DNA of 64,000 nt from assembly GCF_005889725.1 (NCBI RefSeq), contig NZ_VCKX01000016.1, positions 1 through 64,000 of the forward strand. Reading direction: 5' to 3'. Below are positions 17,495-25,758 of this stretch, piece after piece. The first letter of the stretch is position 1. The number at the start of each line of letters is the position of its first letter. Source of the stretch: Nonomuraea zeae (lineage in GTDB: Bacteria; Actinomycetota; Actinomycetes; Streptosporangiales; Streptosporangiaceae). The position numbers were made by a program, and so were the translations under genes. A model generated the notes under the pieces. The model had not been told where the DNA came from. It was given only the letters and a program-made list of their open reading frames with translations, and did no database searches.

Positions 17495-18166
17495 GTGGAA
17501 TCTGCGCTGTCCGGGCTCATGACGCCGTCGGACTCGGAGTCGTTGCTGGAGCGCGCATACCTTGATGCCGTCGAAAGGGTCGACGACACCGACGAGCTCC
17601 GCGCCCGCATACTCGACGCCGCCTACGAGCAGTTCTGCCGGATGGGGATCAGGCGGTCCACCATGGAGGACGTCGCCCGGCGGGCCAAGGTCTCGCGGAT
17701 CACGGTCTACCGGCGCTTCGCCACGAAGGACGCGCTGGTCGAACACGTCGTACGCCGAGAGTTCCGCCGATACTTCGACCGGTTCCTCATCGACATCGAG
17801 CAGGCCGGCACCGCCGCCGACCGCGTGGTGCTGGGCTTCGTCAGCTCGTTACGCGCCATCCGGAACAACCCGCTGATCGGCGGCCTGATCGCCGCGGAGC
17901 CGGACCTGCTCGTGCCCTCCATGATCGCCGACGGGGGCCAGACCCTCGCCACGGTCCGCCAGTTCGTCGCCGGCCAGCTCCGCCACGAGCAGCGCGCGGG
18001 CCACGTCTCCGGCGACCTGAACACCGAGCTCGTGGCCGAGATGATGGTCCGGGTCTCCGCCTCCTTCCTGGCGACCCCCAGTCAGGTCATCGACCTCGAC
18101 GACGACGACCAGCTGGCCGCGGTGGCCCGCCAGTTCCTGGTGCCCATGCTGCGACCGCCCAGCTGA
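17495..18166 (+). CDS. TetR-family regulator of the lcp operon (LcpR-like)
   Basis: This 223-residue protein shows the TetR helix-turn-helix STMEDVARRAKVSRITVYRR and a helical ligand domain (VLGFVSSLRAIRNNPLIGGL). I start at GTG 17495, because AGGAGG lies 5 nt upstream; ATG 17465 in the same frame has no ribosome site. A TetR gene divergent from lcp is the arrangement known for LcpR in rubber-degrading actinobacteria. It probably represses the operon until an isoprenoid cleavage product binds. The ligand is inferred from context only. Confidence 0.85.
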   Translation: MESALSGLMTPSDSESLLERAYLDAVERVDDTDELRARILDAAYEQFCRMGIRRSTMEDVARRAKVSRITVYRRFATKDALVEHVVRREFRRYFDRFLIDIEQAGTAADRVVLGFVSSLRAIRNNPLIGGLIAAEPDLLVPSMIADGGQTLATVRQFVAGQLRHEQRAGHVSGDLNTELVAEMMVRVSASFLATPSQVIDLDDDDQLAAVARQFLVPMLRPPS

Positions 18167-18224
18167 CCGTTGACCACCTGCGTGGCATTGACGTCAAGCG
18201 CGGTTGGGGTTGCAGGCTGGTGTT

Positions 18225-18695
18225 GTGATCTTTACTGATGCCGAGCTCGGCTACCTGTCGGAGCACCCGCTGGGGCGCCTGGCCACGATCGGGCCCGGCG
18301 GAGCACCGCACGTCCAGCCCGTGGTCGTCTGGGTGAACGCCGGCACCGGGACCATCGACGTCGGCGGCCCGGAACTGGCCAGGAGCCAGAAGTTCCGCAA
18401 CGCCCGAGCCGACCCCCGGGTCTCCCTGGTGGTGGACGATCAGGCCGAAACGCCCAATTCGATCGGCCAGACCGGCCGGGGCATCGAGATCCGCGGCTCG
18501 GTCGAGATCGTGTCTCTCGACCCGCCACTCCACCCCGCGTTCGACTCGGAGACCCTGCGCATCCATCCGCACCGGATCGTCGCCTGGAACATCGACGCAC
18601 CCATCCCGGACGCGTCCGGCCGTCCAGCGCACCTGCACGGCTACAACTCCCGCGACATATCCCGCCAGCCCCTTCTTGACGGGGACCCCGCCTGA
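18225..18695 (+). CDS. PPOX-class F420-dependent protein (split-barrel flavin/F420 family)
   Basis: The 156-residue protein has the split-barrel pattern of F420-dependent pyridoxamine-oxidase-like enzymes: LGRLATIGPGGAPHVQPVVV, KFRNARADPRVSLVVDD, GIEIRGSVE, and a C-terminal HPHRIVAWNID. I start at GTG 18225 (VIFTDAELGYL), where relatives begin; TTG 18204 would add seven residues. A perfect palindrome TTGACGTCAA lies at 18188-18197, 28 bp before the start. The substrate is unknown. A fragment of a related gene lies at 41646-41771. Confidence 0.82.
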   Translation: MIFTDAELGYLSEHPLGRLATIGPGGAPHVQPVVVWVNAGTGTIDVGGPELARSQKFRNARADPRVSLVVDDQAETPNSIGQTGRGIEIRGSVEIVSLDPPLHPAFDSETLRIHPHRIVAWNIDAPIPDASGRPAHLHGYNSRDISRQPLLDGDPA

Positions 18696-18805
18696 TCACA
18701 TGGCAGCGGGCCAGGCACCGTGCCGGTGACTGAGCTCTCGGCGGGTGAGCTCGCAGTCCGGATCAGACGCGTGCTGGCATGAGCGTTTCGGCGATCTCGG
18801 TTCCG

Positions 18806-19135
18806 TCAGCCGTCTTCCCTGCTCGAAGGCTCCGCGTCGGGGGTGATCTCCTCGACGATGGCGACTTCGGCGAGCCCCGAGATCGTCAGGACGGGTTCGA
18901 GCAGGGGGTTGGCGACGAGCCGGATGCGCGAGGCGTGGGTGAACAGGACGGTCAGGCCGGCGCTGTCGAGATATTCCACCGCGCTCAGGTCGACGAGCAC
19001 CGGGCCGGCATTGGTGGACCTGGTCAGCGCCTCCTCCAGAGCATGAGCATTGCTCATGTCGATCTCGCCGGTGACGGCCAGGACCGGGGTGCCGTCAGGC
19101 CCCGTCGAGGCGGCCAGGGTCAGAGGGGTGGTCAT
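18806..19135 (-). CDS. Anti-sigma factor antagonist (STAS domain)
   Basis: This 109-residue protein is a single STAS domain with the phosphorylation-site region VDLSAVEYLDSAGLTVLF; the Ser after Asp is the residue an RsbW-like kinase would phosphorylate. Its ATG overlaps the stop of the 1402-residue signalling protein as ATGA (19132-19135), so both are made together. In partner switching the unphosphorylated form captures an anti-sigma factor and frees the sigma factor; the fusion protein's C-terminal kinase-like domain is the obvious partner. No sigma factor gene is adjacent. Confidence 0.88.
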   Translation of the reverse strand: MTTPLTLAASTGPDGTPVLAVTGEIDMSNAHALEEALTRSTNAGPVLVDLSAVEYLDSAGLTVLFTHASRIRLVANPLLEPVLTISGLAEVAIVEEITPDAEPSSREDG

Positions 19136-22100
19136 GACGTGATCCTCGCATGCATGTCGACGGTGGTCCCGGCCGTACCGGGATGGATGGTGACCTCGTG
19201 CATCAGTGCGCGCATGAGCGCGACGCCCCGGCCCCGATGCTGGTTCGCGTCGGGCTCCGGGACCTTCCAGCGGCCGCTGTCGGCGACGGTCAGATGCAGG
19301 TCGCTGCCGGTGGCGACCGCTCGCAGCCGGATCGTCCGGCCGGGAGCGTTGCGGTGCCCGTGCTCGATCGCGTTGGCGCAGGCCTCTCCCGCCGCGACGA
19401 GCACGTTCTGCACCAGCAAAGGGGTGAGCTGGCAGCGGGCCAGCCAGTCCCGCAGGACCGAGCGTACGGGGGCGAGCTGGCGTGACTCGGCGGGGAAGGC
19501 CACCTCCAGCGGGGCGGGCTGGCGGTAGAGCAGCAGCGCGACGTCGTCGCTGAAGCCCTCGTCCGGGGCGAGGCGGGTCATGACGTCGCTCGCCAGTTCC
19601 TCGATCGGGGTGGCCCGGCCGGCCTGGACGGCGGTGCTGGCCTGGTCGATGCCGGCGGTCAGCGGCCGCCGCCGCCGCTCGACCAGCCCGTCGGTGTACA
19701 GCAGCAGGGTGGAGCGGGCCGGCATGGTGCAGTGGGTCTCCGACCGCGGGCGGCCGGACCGTACGGCGAGCGGGGTCGAGCGCCCGCCCTCCAGCAGGAC
19801 GGTGGTGCCATCGGGGTGGGCGAGGATGCCGGGAGGATGGCCGGCGCTGGAGTAGACGAGGTCGCCGGTGGCGGTGTCCAGGACGCCGCAGAAGGCGGTG
19901 GCGCACTTGGCGCCCGGGATGAGGGCGGCGAACCGGTCAAGGGCCGCGAACACCTGGGCGGGCCCGGCATCCTGCAGCAGCAGGGCCCGGCAGGCGCTGC
20001 GCAGCTGCCCCATGACGGCCGCGGCCTTCAGCCCCCGCCCGACGCAGTCGCCGACCACGATCCCGATGCGTTCGCCGGACAGCGGCACGATGTCGTACCA
20101 GTCGCCGCCGACCTCCAAGGGGCGGCTGGCCGGCCCGTAGCGCACGGCGAAGCCGTCGGGCAGCCGGGACGGGCCCAGGATCGCGCGCTGGAGCGCCACG
20201 GCGGCCTCGCGCTGCTGGTCGAGCTGGTGGACCCGGTGCAGGCCCTGGCCGAGGTGCCCGGCCAGCAGCGCCAGCAGGGTCTGGTCCTCCCCGGTGAAGG
20301 GCCGGTTCTGGCCCAGGTCGAGCCAGATCGCGAGCAGGCCCTCGGGATGTTCCAGGGTGATGCCGGCTCCGTTGCCCGTGGAGGTGACCGCTCGCAGGGG
20401 CGGCTGCGCGCGCAGCGCCGCGAGCTCCGTACGCACCTGTTCCGGCAGGTCCGGCCAGTCGTCGACGCCGGAGGGCGCGCAGACGAGGCTGAGCGGGGTC
20501 TCACCGGCCCAGACGACGGCCAGGACCTGCCGGCCGTCCCAGACCTCCTGCAGCGCCTCCAGGCCGCCGGCCAGGGCGTCGGTCAGGTTGTCCGCCTGGG
20601 AGACGCGCATGCTGAGGGCGGCCAGGGCGCTCTCGCGCTGCACGAGGTAGTGCTCGGCGGTGACGTCGCGCAGGGTGCCCACGACGCGGCGCCGGCGGGT
20701 GTCGGGGTCGATGACCGCGTTGAAGGTGACCGCGATCCAGATCTGGTGCCCGTCCCGGTGGGTGAGGGGGATCACGCTGCTGCCCCGGCCCTGTTCGACG
20801 ATCTGGCTGAACGCCCGGGCGACCAGGGCATGGGCCTGCGGGTCGGTGTCCTCGTCCGGCCACCAGGGGTGCATGGGGGTGTACGGCAGGCCCTCGGGGC
20901 CGTAGCCGAGGATGTCGGTGAACGCGGCGTTGATCTCGATCACGGCGCCGTGCTCGTCCGTGACGAAGAACGCCTCCTGCAAGGAGTTGATCATGGCGGT
21001 GCGCCAGCGGGTGTGGTGATTGCGCATCCGCGCCAGCTCCACGTTGGCCCGGGCGCGGGCCAGCAGCTCGGCGGCGGAGAACGGCTTGACCAGGTAGTCG
21101 TCCGCTCCCGCCTCCAGTCCCTCGATCGAGGCCTCCTGCCCGGCGCGGGCCGACAACAGCAGCACCGGCACCCCGGCCGTACCCGGATCGGCCCGCAGCG
21201 CCGCGACCAGGGCCAGGCCGTCCAGGTGCGGCATCATGACGTCGCTGACCACGAGGTCCGGCGCCTCCGCGCGCACGGCGTCCAGGGCCTGGAGCCCGTC
21301 GCTGACCGCGGTGACCTGGTATCCGGCGCCCTTGAGCAGCCGGAGGAGGTAGTCGCGCATGTCCCTGTTGTCGTCGGCGATCAGCACCCGGCCCGGCGCG
21401 CCGTCACCCGGCTCGGAGGAGCCGGTGCCGGCGGACGTCTCGGCGGCGGACGTCTCGGCGGCGGACGTCTCGGCGGCGGCCGTCGCCTCGGCAGCGGTTT
21501 CACCCCCGGGGAGCCAGCGCAGGGCCTCCTGGACGAAGGGGTCGGCGCTGGCCGAGGCCGTCTGCGACGGCCTGGCCGGGACCAGGCTGTCGGCCGGCAG
21601 ATGACCGGTGCCGAAGGGCAGCCGGATGGTGAAGGTGGTGCCCTCGCCCTCGACGCTGTCGGCCGTGATGGTGCCGCCGTGCAGGCCGACCAGCTCCTGG
21701 ACGAGGGCCAGCCCGATGCCGCTGCCCTCGTTGGAGCGCGAGCGGGCGCTCTCGATCCGGTGGAAGCGCTCGAACAGGCGCGGCAGCTCCTGCGCCGGGA
21801 TGCCGATGCCCGTGTCGGTGACGGTCACCACGGCGTGCCCGTCCTGCTCGCGTACCCTGACACCGACCGAGCCCTCGAAGGTGAACTTCAGCGCGTTGCT
21901 CAGCAGGTTGAGCACGACCTTCTCCCACATGGTCCGGTCCAGGTGGACCGGCTCGGCCAGCGAAGGGCAGTCCACCTCGAAGGCCAGACCGGCCTTGTCG
22001 ATCGCCGAGCGGAAGACGCTGGCCAGATCCGCGGTCACGGCCGCCAGGTCGACCGCCTCGTAACGGGCCTGCATGCGGCCGGCCTCGATGCGGGAGAAGT

Positions 22101-23340
22101 CGAGCAGCGTGTTGACGAGCTTGCCCAGGCGCAGGCCGTTGCGGTGGACGACCTCCAGGTCCTGGCGTACGTGCGGGTCGGCCTCGGCCAGCGTGTTCCG
22201 CAGCTCCTGCACCGGCCCCATGATCAGGGTGAGCGGGGTACGGAACTCGTGGCTGATGTTGGAGAAGAACACGGTCTTCGCGCGGTCCAGCTCCGCCAGC
22301 TCCTCGGCCCGCCGTTGCTGGGCCTGGTAGCTGCGGGCGGAGGAGATGCCTGCCGCGACGTGCCCCGCGGCCAGTTCGACGAACCCGCGGTAGCCGTCGT
22401 CCAACGGCCGGTACCGGTTGAGCGCGACCACCAGGAACCCGTACGGCGCGCCGCCCTGCTGCAGCAGCGGCACCACCAGCGCCTGCGTGGGCGGCTCCGC
22501 CCAGTCACCCGGCGGGAGGCCGGCGAACGCGGCCTCGTCGAGCGCCACGAGCACGGATTCGCCCCGCACCAGCGCCGCGGCCGGCCATACGGCGTCCGGG
22601 TCGCCGGGAGAAACCGCGGCGGGGGCGGCCGGATGCCCGGCGGGGATCCCCGTCGCCTCGGCCAGCCGCGCGTGGCCGTCGCCGTCGAACAGGTAGGTCA
22701 AGGTGAACGGGAGATCCCGCAGGTTCTGGCCGAGCTGCTGGCAGGCGAAGGCCAGCATCTCCTGCTCGGTGCGGACCACGCTGGGATCGGAGCCGAGATC
22801 GCGCAGGGTGGCCATGCGCCGCTCGCCGATGACCCGCTCGGTCTCCTCGCTGACCACGCAGAGCATGCCGACCACCGAGCCGTCGTCGTCGCGCAGGGGG
22901 CTGTAGGAGAAGGTGTGATAGGTCTCCTCCGGGTAACCGGCCCGCTCCAGGAACAGCAGCAGCGCCTCGTCCCAGGTCGCCTTCCCCGTGGCCAGCACGG
23001 CGTCGATCCGCGGGCCGATGTCCTGCCAGATCTCCGCCCACACCTGGCTGGCGGGCCGGCCCAGCGCCCACGGGTACTTCTGGCCCAGGGTGTCGCGGCG
23101 GTAGGCGGCGTTGCAGAAGAACGTGAGCTCCGGCCCCCACGCCATCCACATGGAGAAGCGGGACGACAGCAGGATGCTCACCGCCGTCTGCAAGCTCTGC
23201 GGCCAGTGCTCGGGTGGACCGAGCGGGGTCGCCCGCCAGTCCACCGCGGCCAGGTCGCGGCCGATCTCGTCGTCCACGGTGAAGATCTCAGCCCCGGCCG
23301 CTGCCGCCGGCCCACGCTCGCCGTCGTCGTCGTGTGCCAT
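19132..23340 (-). CDS. Multidomain sensor: PAS-GAF-histidine kinase-receiver-PAS-GAF-PP2C phosphatase-RsbW-like ATPase
   Basis: This 1402-residue soluble protein joins two signalling systems. Approximate order: PAS 35-165; GAF 180-345; HisKA with SNISHEFRTPL (His364); HATPase with NLLSNALKF, DTGIGI and GSGIGLAL (to about 595); a linker with AAETS repeats (617-637); receiver 645-765 with LVVSDVMMPH (Asp700); PAS 780-900; GAF 910-1040; SpoIIE/PP2C phosphatase 1045-1260 with EVGGDWYDIV, VGDCVGRG and LLLYTDGL; and an RsbW-type ATPase 1268-1402 with GEACANAIEHG and GRGVALMRAL. It could sense, phosphorylate itself, and both phosphorylate and dephosphorylate STAS partners. It is coupled to the STAS gene behind it. 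Confidence 0.9.
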   Translation of the reverse strand: MAHDDDGERGPAAAAGAEIFTVDDEIGRDLAAVDWRATPLGPPEHWPQSLQTAVSILLSSRFSMWMAWGPELTFFCNAAYRRDTLGQKYPWALGRPASQVWAEIWQDIGPRIDAVLATGKATWDEALLLFLERAGYPEETYHTFSYSPLRDDDGSVVGMLCVVSEETERVIGERRMATLRDLGSDPSVVRTEQEMLAFACQQLGQNLRDLPFTLTYLFDGDGHARLAEATGIPAGHPAAPAAVSPGDPDAVWPAAALVRGESVLVALDEAAFAGLPPGDWAEPPTQALVVPLLQQGGAPYGFLVVALNRYRPLDDGYRGFVELAAGHVAAGISSARSYQAQQRRAEELAELDRAKTVFFSNISHEFRTPLTLIMGPVQELRNTLAEADPHVRQDLEVVHRNGLRLGKLVNTLLDFSRIEAGRMQARYEAVDLAAVTADLASVFRSAIDKAGLAFEVDCPSLAEPVHLDRTMWEKVVLNLLSNALKFTFEGSVGVRVREQDGHAVVTVTDTGIGIPAQELPRLFERFHRIESARSRSNEGSGIGLALVQELVGLHGGTITADSVEGEGTTFTIRLPFGTGHLPADSLVPARPSQTASASADPFVQEALRWLPGGETAAEATAAAETSAAETSAAETSAGTGSSEPGDGAPGRVLIADDNRDMRDYLLRLLKGAGYQVTAVSDGLQALDAVRAEAPDLVVSDVMMPHLDGLALVAALRADPGTAGVPVLLLSARAGQEASIEGLEAGADDYLVKPFSAAELLARARANVELARMRNHHTRWRTAMINSLQEAFFVTDEHGAVIEINAAFTDILGYGPEGLPYTPMHPWWPDEDTDPQAHALVARAFSQIVEQGRGSSVIPLTHRDGHQIWIAVTFNAVIDPDTRRRRVVGTLRDVTAEHYLVQRESALAALSMRVSQADNLTDALAGGLEALQEVWDGRQVLAVVWAGETPLSLVCAPSGVDDWPDLPEQVRTELAALRAQPPLRAVTSTGNGAGITLEHPEGLLAIWLDLGQNRPFTGEDQTLLALLAGHLGQGLHRVHQLDQQREAAVALQRAILGPSRLPDGFAVRYGPASRPLEVGGDWYDIVPLSGERIGIVVGDCVGRGLKAAAVMGQLRSACRALLLQDAGPAQVFAALDRFAALIPGAKCATAFCGVLDTATGDLVYSSAGHPPGILAHPDGTTVLLEGGRSTPLAVRSGRPRSETHCTMPARSTLLLYTDGLVERRRRPLTAGIDQASTAVQAGRATPIEELASDVMTRLAPDEGFSDDVALLLYRQPAPLEVAFPAESRQLAPVRSVLRDWLARCQLTPLLVQNVLVAAGEACANAIEHGHRNAPGRTIRLRAVATGSDLHLTVADSGRWKVPEPDANQHRGRGVALMRALMHEVTIHPGTAGTTVDMHARITS

Positions 23341-23493
23341 CTGAGACCCTTTCGTCCGCTCCGAGCGCGGCCACTGGCGCCAGGCTCACATGGTGCCGTC
23401 GCGGCTGTGGCCTGGTAAATCAGGCATCAGCTCGACCGTAGGTAGAATAGGGCAAATCATTCCGGAGGCTGGGTCCTCCCGCTCCTGCGCCGC

Positions 23494-24840
23494 GTGTGTG
23501 CCGGAGGCGTGAGGAGGAAGGAGCCGGACGTCAGCACCGCCGATGACGTGCGCCGCCTGGCGGCCGTGCACCGTTACGAGCCTCTGGATGCGCTCGGCCA
23601 GGGCGCGCTGGACCGGGTCGCCTCGCTGGCCGCGCGGATCTTCCACGCGCCTCTCGGCACCGTCACGTTCGCCGACGAGGACGGCGTCCGCTGCTGGGCC
23701 GCGCACGGCATCGCGGCGCAGTCGGTCCACGGCAGGTGTGCGCCGAGCCTGTACGCCACGGCCCTCGCGCAGGGCGAGGTCTGTGTGATCCCGGACACGT
23801 CGGCCGATCCGCGGGTCACCGGTGATCCGCTGGTCGGCGGCGAGCTCGGCGTGCGTTTCTACGCGGCGGCCCCGATCATCACCACCGACGGCCACTGCGT
23901 GGGCAGCGTCAACGTCATGGACCTCCGCCCCCGGCAGGCCGACGCCGAGGAGCTCAGCGCCCTGCGGGATCTGGCCGCCCTGGTGATGGACGAGCTGGAG
24001 CTGCGGCTGGCCGCCACGCGCACGGTCGCCACCGAGCGCGCGCTGCGCGCCGACGCCGAGCGCCTGGCGCGGACCTTGCAGCGCACGCTCCTCCCCCCGG
24101 CCCTGCCCCAGGTGCCGGGCCTGTGCGCGGCCGCGGCCTACCACCCGGTCTCCGCGGACGAGGTGGGAGGGGACTTCTACGACCTGTTCCCGCTCGACGG
24201 CAACCGCTGGGGGTTCTTCCTCGGAGACGTCTGCGGCAAAGGTTCCGACGCCGCCGTCCTGACCTCCCTCGTCCGCTACACCCTGCGCGCCGCCGCCGTC
24301 TACGACCCCGACCCGTGCGTGGTGCTGGCCAACCTGGACGCGGTCCTGCAGCAGGAGCACGCCGACCACACCACGCCGCCTCCCTACTGCACCGCCATCT
24401 TCGGAGTCCTCGACCCCGGCCCCGGAGGCTTCACCGTCACCCTGGCCGGCGGCGGGCACCCGCCCGCCCTGGTGGTGCGGGCCGGCGGCGGCGTGGAGGC
24501 CGTCCGCCCCGAAGGCGGACAGCTCATCGGGATCCTGCGCGACCCCTGCTTCGCGCAGGTCAGCACCCGCCTGGAGCCCGGCGACGCGCTGCTCCTGTAC
24601 ACCGACGGCCTGACCGAGGCGCGCACCGAGACCGCGGCCAGGCTCGATGAGGACGGCCTGGCCGCCTACCTGGCCTCCTCCCCCGCCACCGCCGACGGTC
24701 TCGTCGCCACGGTGCACAAACTGATCGCAACCCTCGGCGAGGGCGTGTCCGACGACACCGCGGTACTCGCCCTGTCCGTCCCCGCCCGCTCGACGAGCGT
24801 CACCTCTGAGGAGCCTTGGTGCAGCACGACCACGGCCTGA
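23494..24840 (+). CDS. GAF-domain PP2C/SpoIIE-type phosphatase
   Basis: The 448-residue protein has a GAF sensor (about residues 20-180: YEPLDALGQGALDRVASLAA, AAPIITTDGHCVGSVNVMD) and a SpoIIE-like PP2C domain (about 200-430) with metal-site motifs DEVGGDFYDLF, LGDVCGKGSDAA, GGGHPPALV, LLLYTDGLTEAR and VSDDTAVLAL. It would dephosphorylate a STAS antagonist, probably the next gene, with which it overlaps. The start is uncertain: GTG 23494 is the longest, GTG 23509 is possible, and a strong AGGAGGAAGGAG (23512-23523) sits before a GTC codon at 23530 where relatives would begin. It is divergent from the 1402-residue sensor. Confidence 0.88.
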   Translation: MCAGGVRRKEPDVSTADDVRRLAAVHRYEPLDALGQGALDRVASLAARIFHAPLGTVTFADEDGVRCWAAHGIAAQSVHGRCAPSLYATALAQGEVCVIPDTSADPRVTGDPLVGGELGVRFYAAAPIITTDGHCVGSVNVMDLRPRQADAEELSALRDLAALVMDELELRLAATRTVATERALRADAERLARTLQRTLLPPALPQVPGLCAAAAYHPVSADEVGGDFYDLFPLDGNRWGFFLGDVCGKGSDAAVLTSLVRYTLRAAAVYDPDPCVVLANLDAVLQQEHADHTTPPPYCTAIFGVLDPGPGGFTVTLAGGGHPPALVVRAGGGVEAVRPEGGQLIGILRDPCFAQVSTRLEPGDALLLYTDGLTEARTETAARLDEDGLAAYLASSPATADGLVATVHKLIATLGEGVSDDTAVLALSVPARSTSVTSEEPWCSTTTA

Positions 24841-25175
24841 CCGTCACTTCCAAGCCGCATTCGGCACGCATCCACGTCCTGGTCCTGACCGGCGACCTCG
24901 ACCACCACACGTCCCCCCGCCTGCAGGCGGCTCTGGACGGGCTCGCCCTCGCTCCAGGCGACGGGCTGGTGATCGACCTGTCGGCGCTCCTGTTCTGCGA
25001 CTCCACCGGCATCTCCATCCTGGTGAGCGCGCACCAGCGGGCCCAGAACGCCGGTGCCGAGCTGGTGCTGGCCGGTCTCGACCCCAGCATCGCCCACGCG
25101 TTCAAGATCATGGGATTGACCCGGGTGCTCTCCTTCCAGGACACCGCCGACAAGGCCATCACCGCGCTCCAGTGA
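24819..25175 (+). CDS. Anti-sigma factor antagonist (STAS domain), second copy
   Basis: This 118-residue STAS protein has the classical site region LVIDLSALLFCDSTGISILV, with the phosphorylatable Ser after CD, and AFKIMGLTRVLSF at the end. I choose GTG 24819, with TGAGGAG ending 5 nt upstream; it overlaps the phosphatase gene by 22 bp, so the two are coupled. The phosphatase upstream would activate it by dephosphorylation. It differs clearly from the STAS protein at 18806, so the two modules probably regulate distinct anti-sigma partners, neither of which is adjacent as a separate gene. Confidence 0.87.
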   Translation: MQHDHGLTVTSKPHSARIHVLVLTGDLDHHTSPRLQAALDGLALAPGDGLVIDLSALLFCDSTGISILVSAHQRAQNAGAELVLAGLDPSIAHAFKIMGLTRVLSFQDTADKAITALQ

Positions 25176-25262
25176 TCCCGTCGCGGATCGCCCCGCACGG
25201 AGGGCCAGGGCCTGCCGGCGCTCGGCACGATGCCGGCCTGCCCGCTTCTGACGAGGGAGTTT

Positions 25263-25297
25263 CGGCCCCGGCCGAAGGTCGTGGACGGCCGGGGCCG
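25263..25297 (+). terminator. Long GC hairpin after the phosphatase-STAS operon
   Basis: CGGCCCCGGCCG (25263-25274) pairs perfectly with CGGCCGGGGCCG (25286-25297) around an 11-nt loop. There is no T-run, as is common for actinobacterial terminators. Confidence 0.65.
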
Positions 25298-25352
25298 CCC
25301 AGGTGACGCTTGCGTCAATCAGCAGCCGTCGGACAGGAAGGTGTCCACGAAC

Positions 25353-25724
25353 ATGCGCCGGCCCTGGTCAGCAGTCCTGAGCGTGCTCATCGCCGCAACC
25401 CCGTTCCTCGTCAGCACGCCGGCACGGGCGGCCGCGCTGGCATGGGAATGCGACCCCGGATACTCGTGCTACTACACCGGTTCCAGCGGAACCGGCTCCA
25501 GGTGGGTGGCGCCGTATGCCGGCTGCTACTACCCCCTGGAGTCCTGGCTTCGGGACAACATCAGCTCCGTCACCAACCGCGGCCACAGCAGGGCCACCGT
25601 CCACCTGTACAACTGGGTCGGCTACTGGGAAGAGATCGCCACCATCGCACCGGGCACCTCGGTGAGCTACGGGTCCGGCGCGTACGCGAACAACAAGACC
25701 GACTTCATCTGCATCGATTCGTAG
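25353..25724 (+). CDS. Small secreted Cys-containing protein, possibly inhibitor I36-like
   Basis: The 123-residue product starts with a Sec signal (MRRPWSAVLSVLIAATPFLV, cleavage after STPARA) and a mature part of about 95 residues. It carries four Cys (CDPGYSC, then YAGCYYP and FICIDS), many Tyr/Gly/Ser, and a repeated strand pattern. The opening resembles CPxGxxC-type peptidase inhibitor I36 relatives of actinomycetes, but similarity is limited. ATG 25353 lies 12 nt behind AGGAAG; the in-frame GTG 25341 abuts that site and is less likely. It stands alone after a terminator, so it has its own promoter. Role unknown. Confidence 0.65.
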   Translation: MRRPWSAVLSVLIAATPFLVSTPARAAALAWECDPGYSCYYTGSSGTGSRWVAPYAGCYYPLESWLRDNISSVTNRGHSRATVHLYNWVGYWEEIATIAPGTSVSYGSGAYANNKTDFICIDS

Positions 25725-25758
25725 CCTCGATGCCGGTTGGGCCGGCTGGTCGATGTCG

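Noticed and set aside
19732-23418. A 1228-codon open frame antisense to the large sensor gene
   Set aside because: High GC removes stops from the opposite strand; the translation is low-complexity Gly/Arg/Val with no motif, while the minus strand shows complete kinase, receiver and phosphatase signatures.
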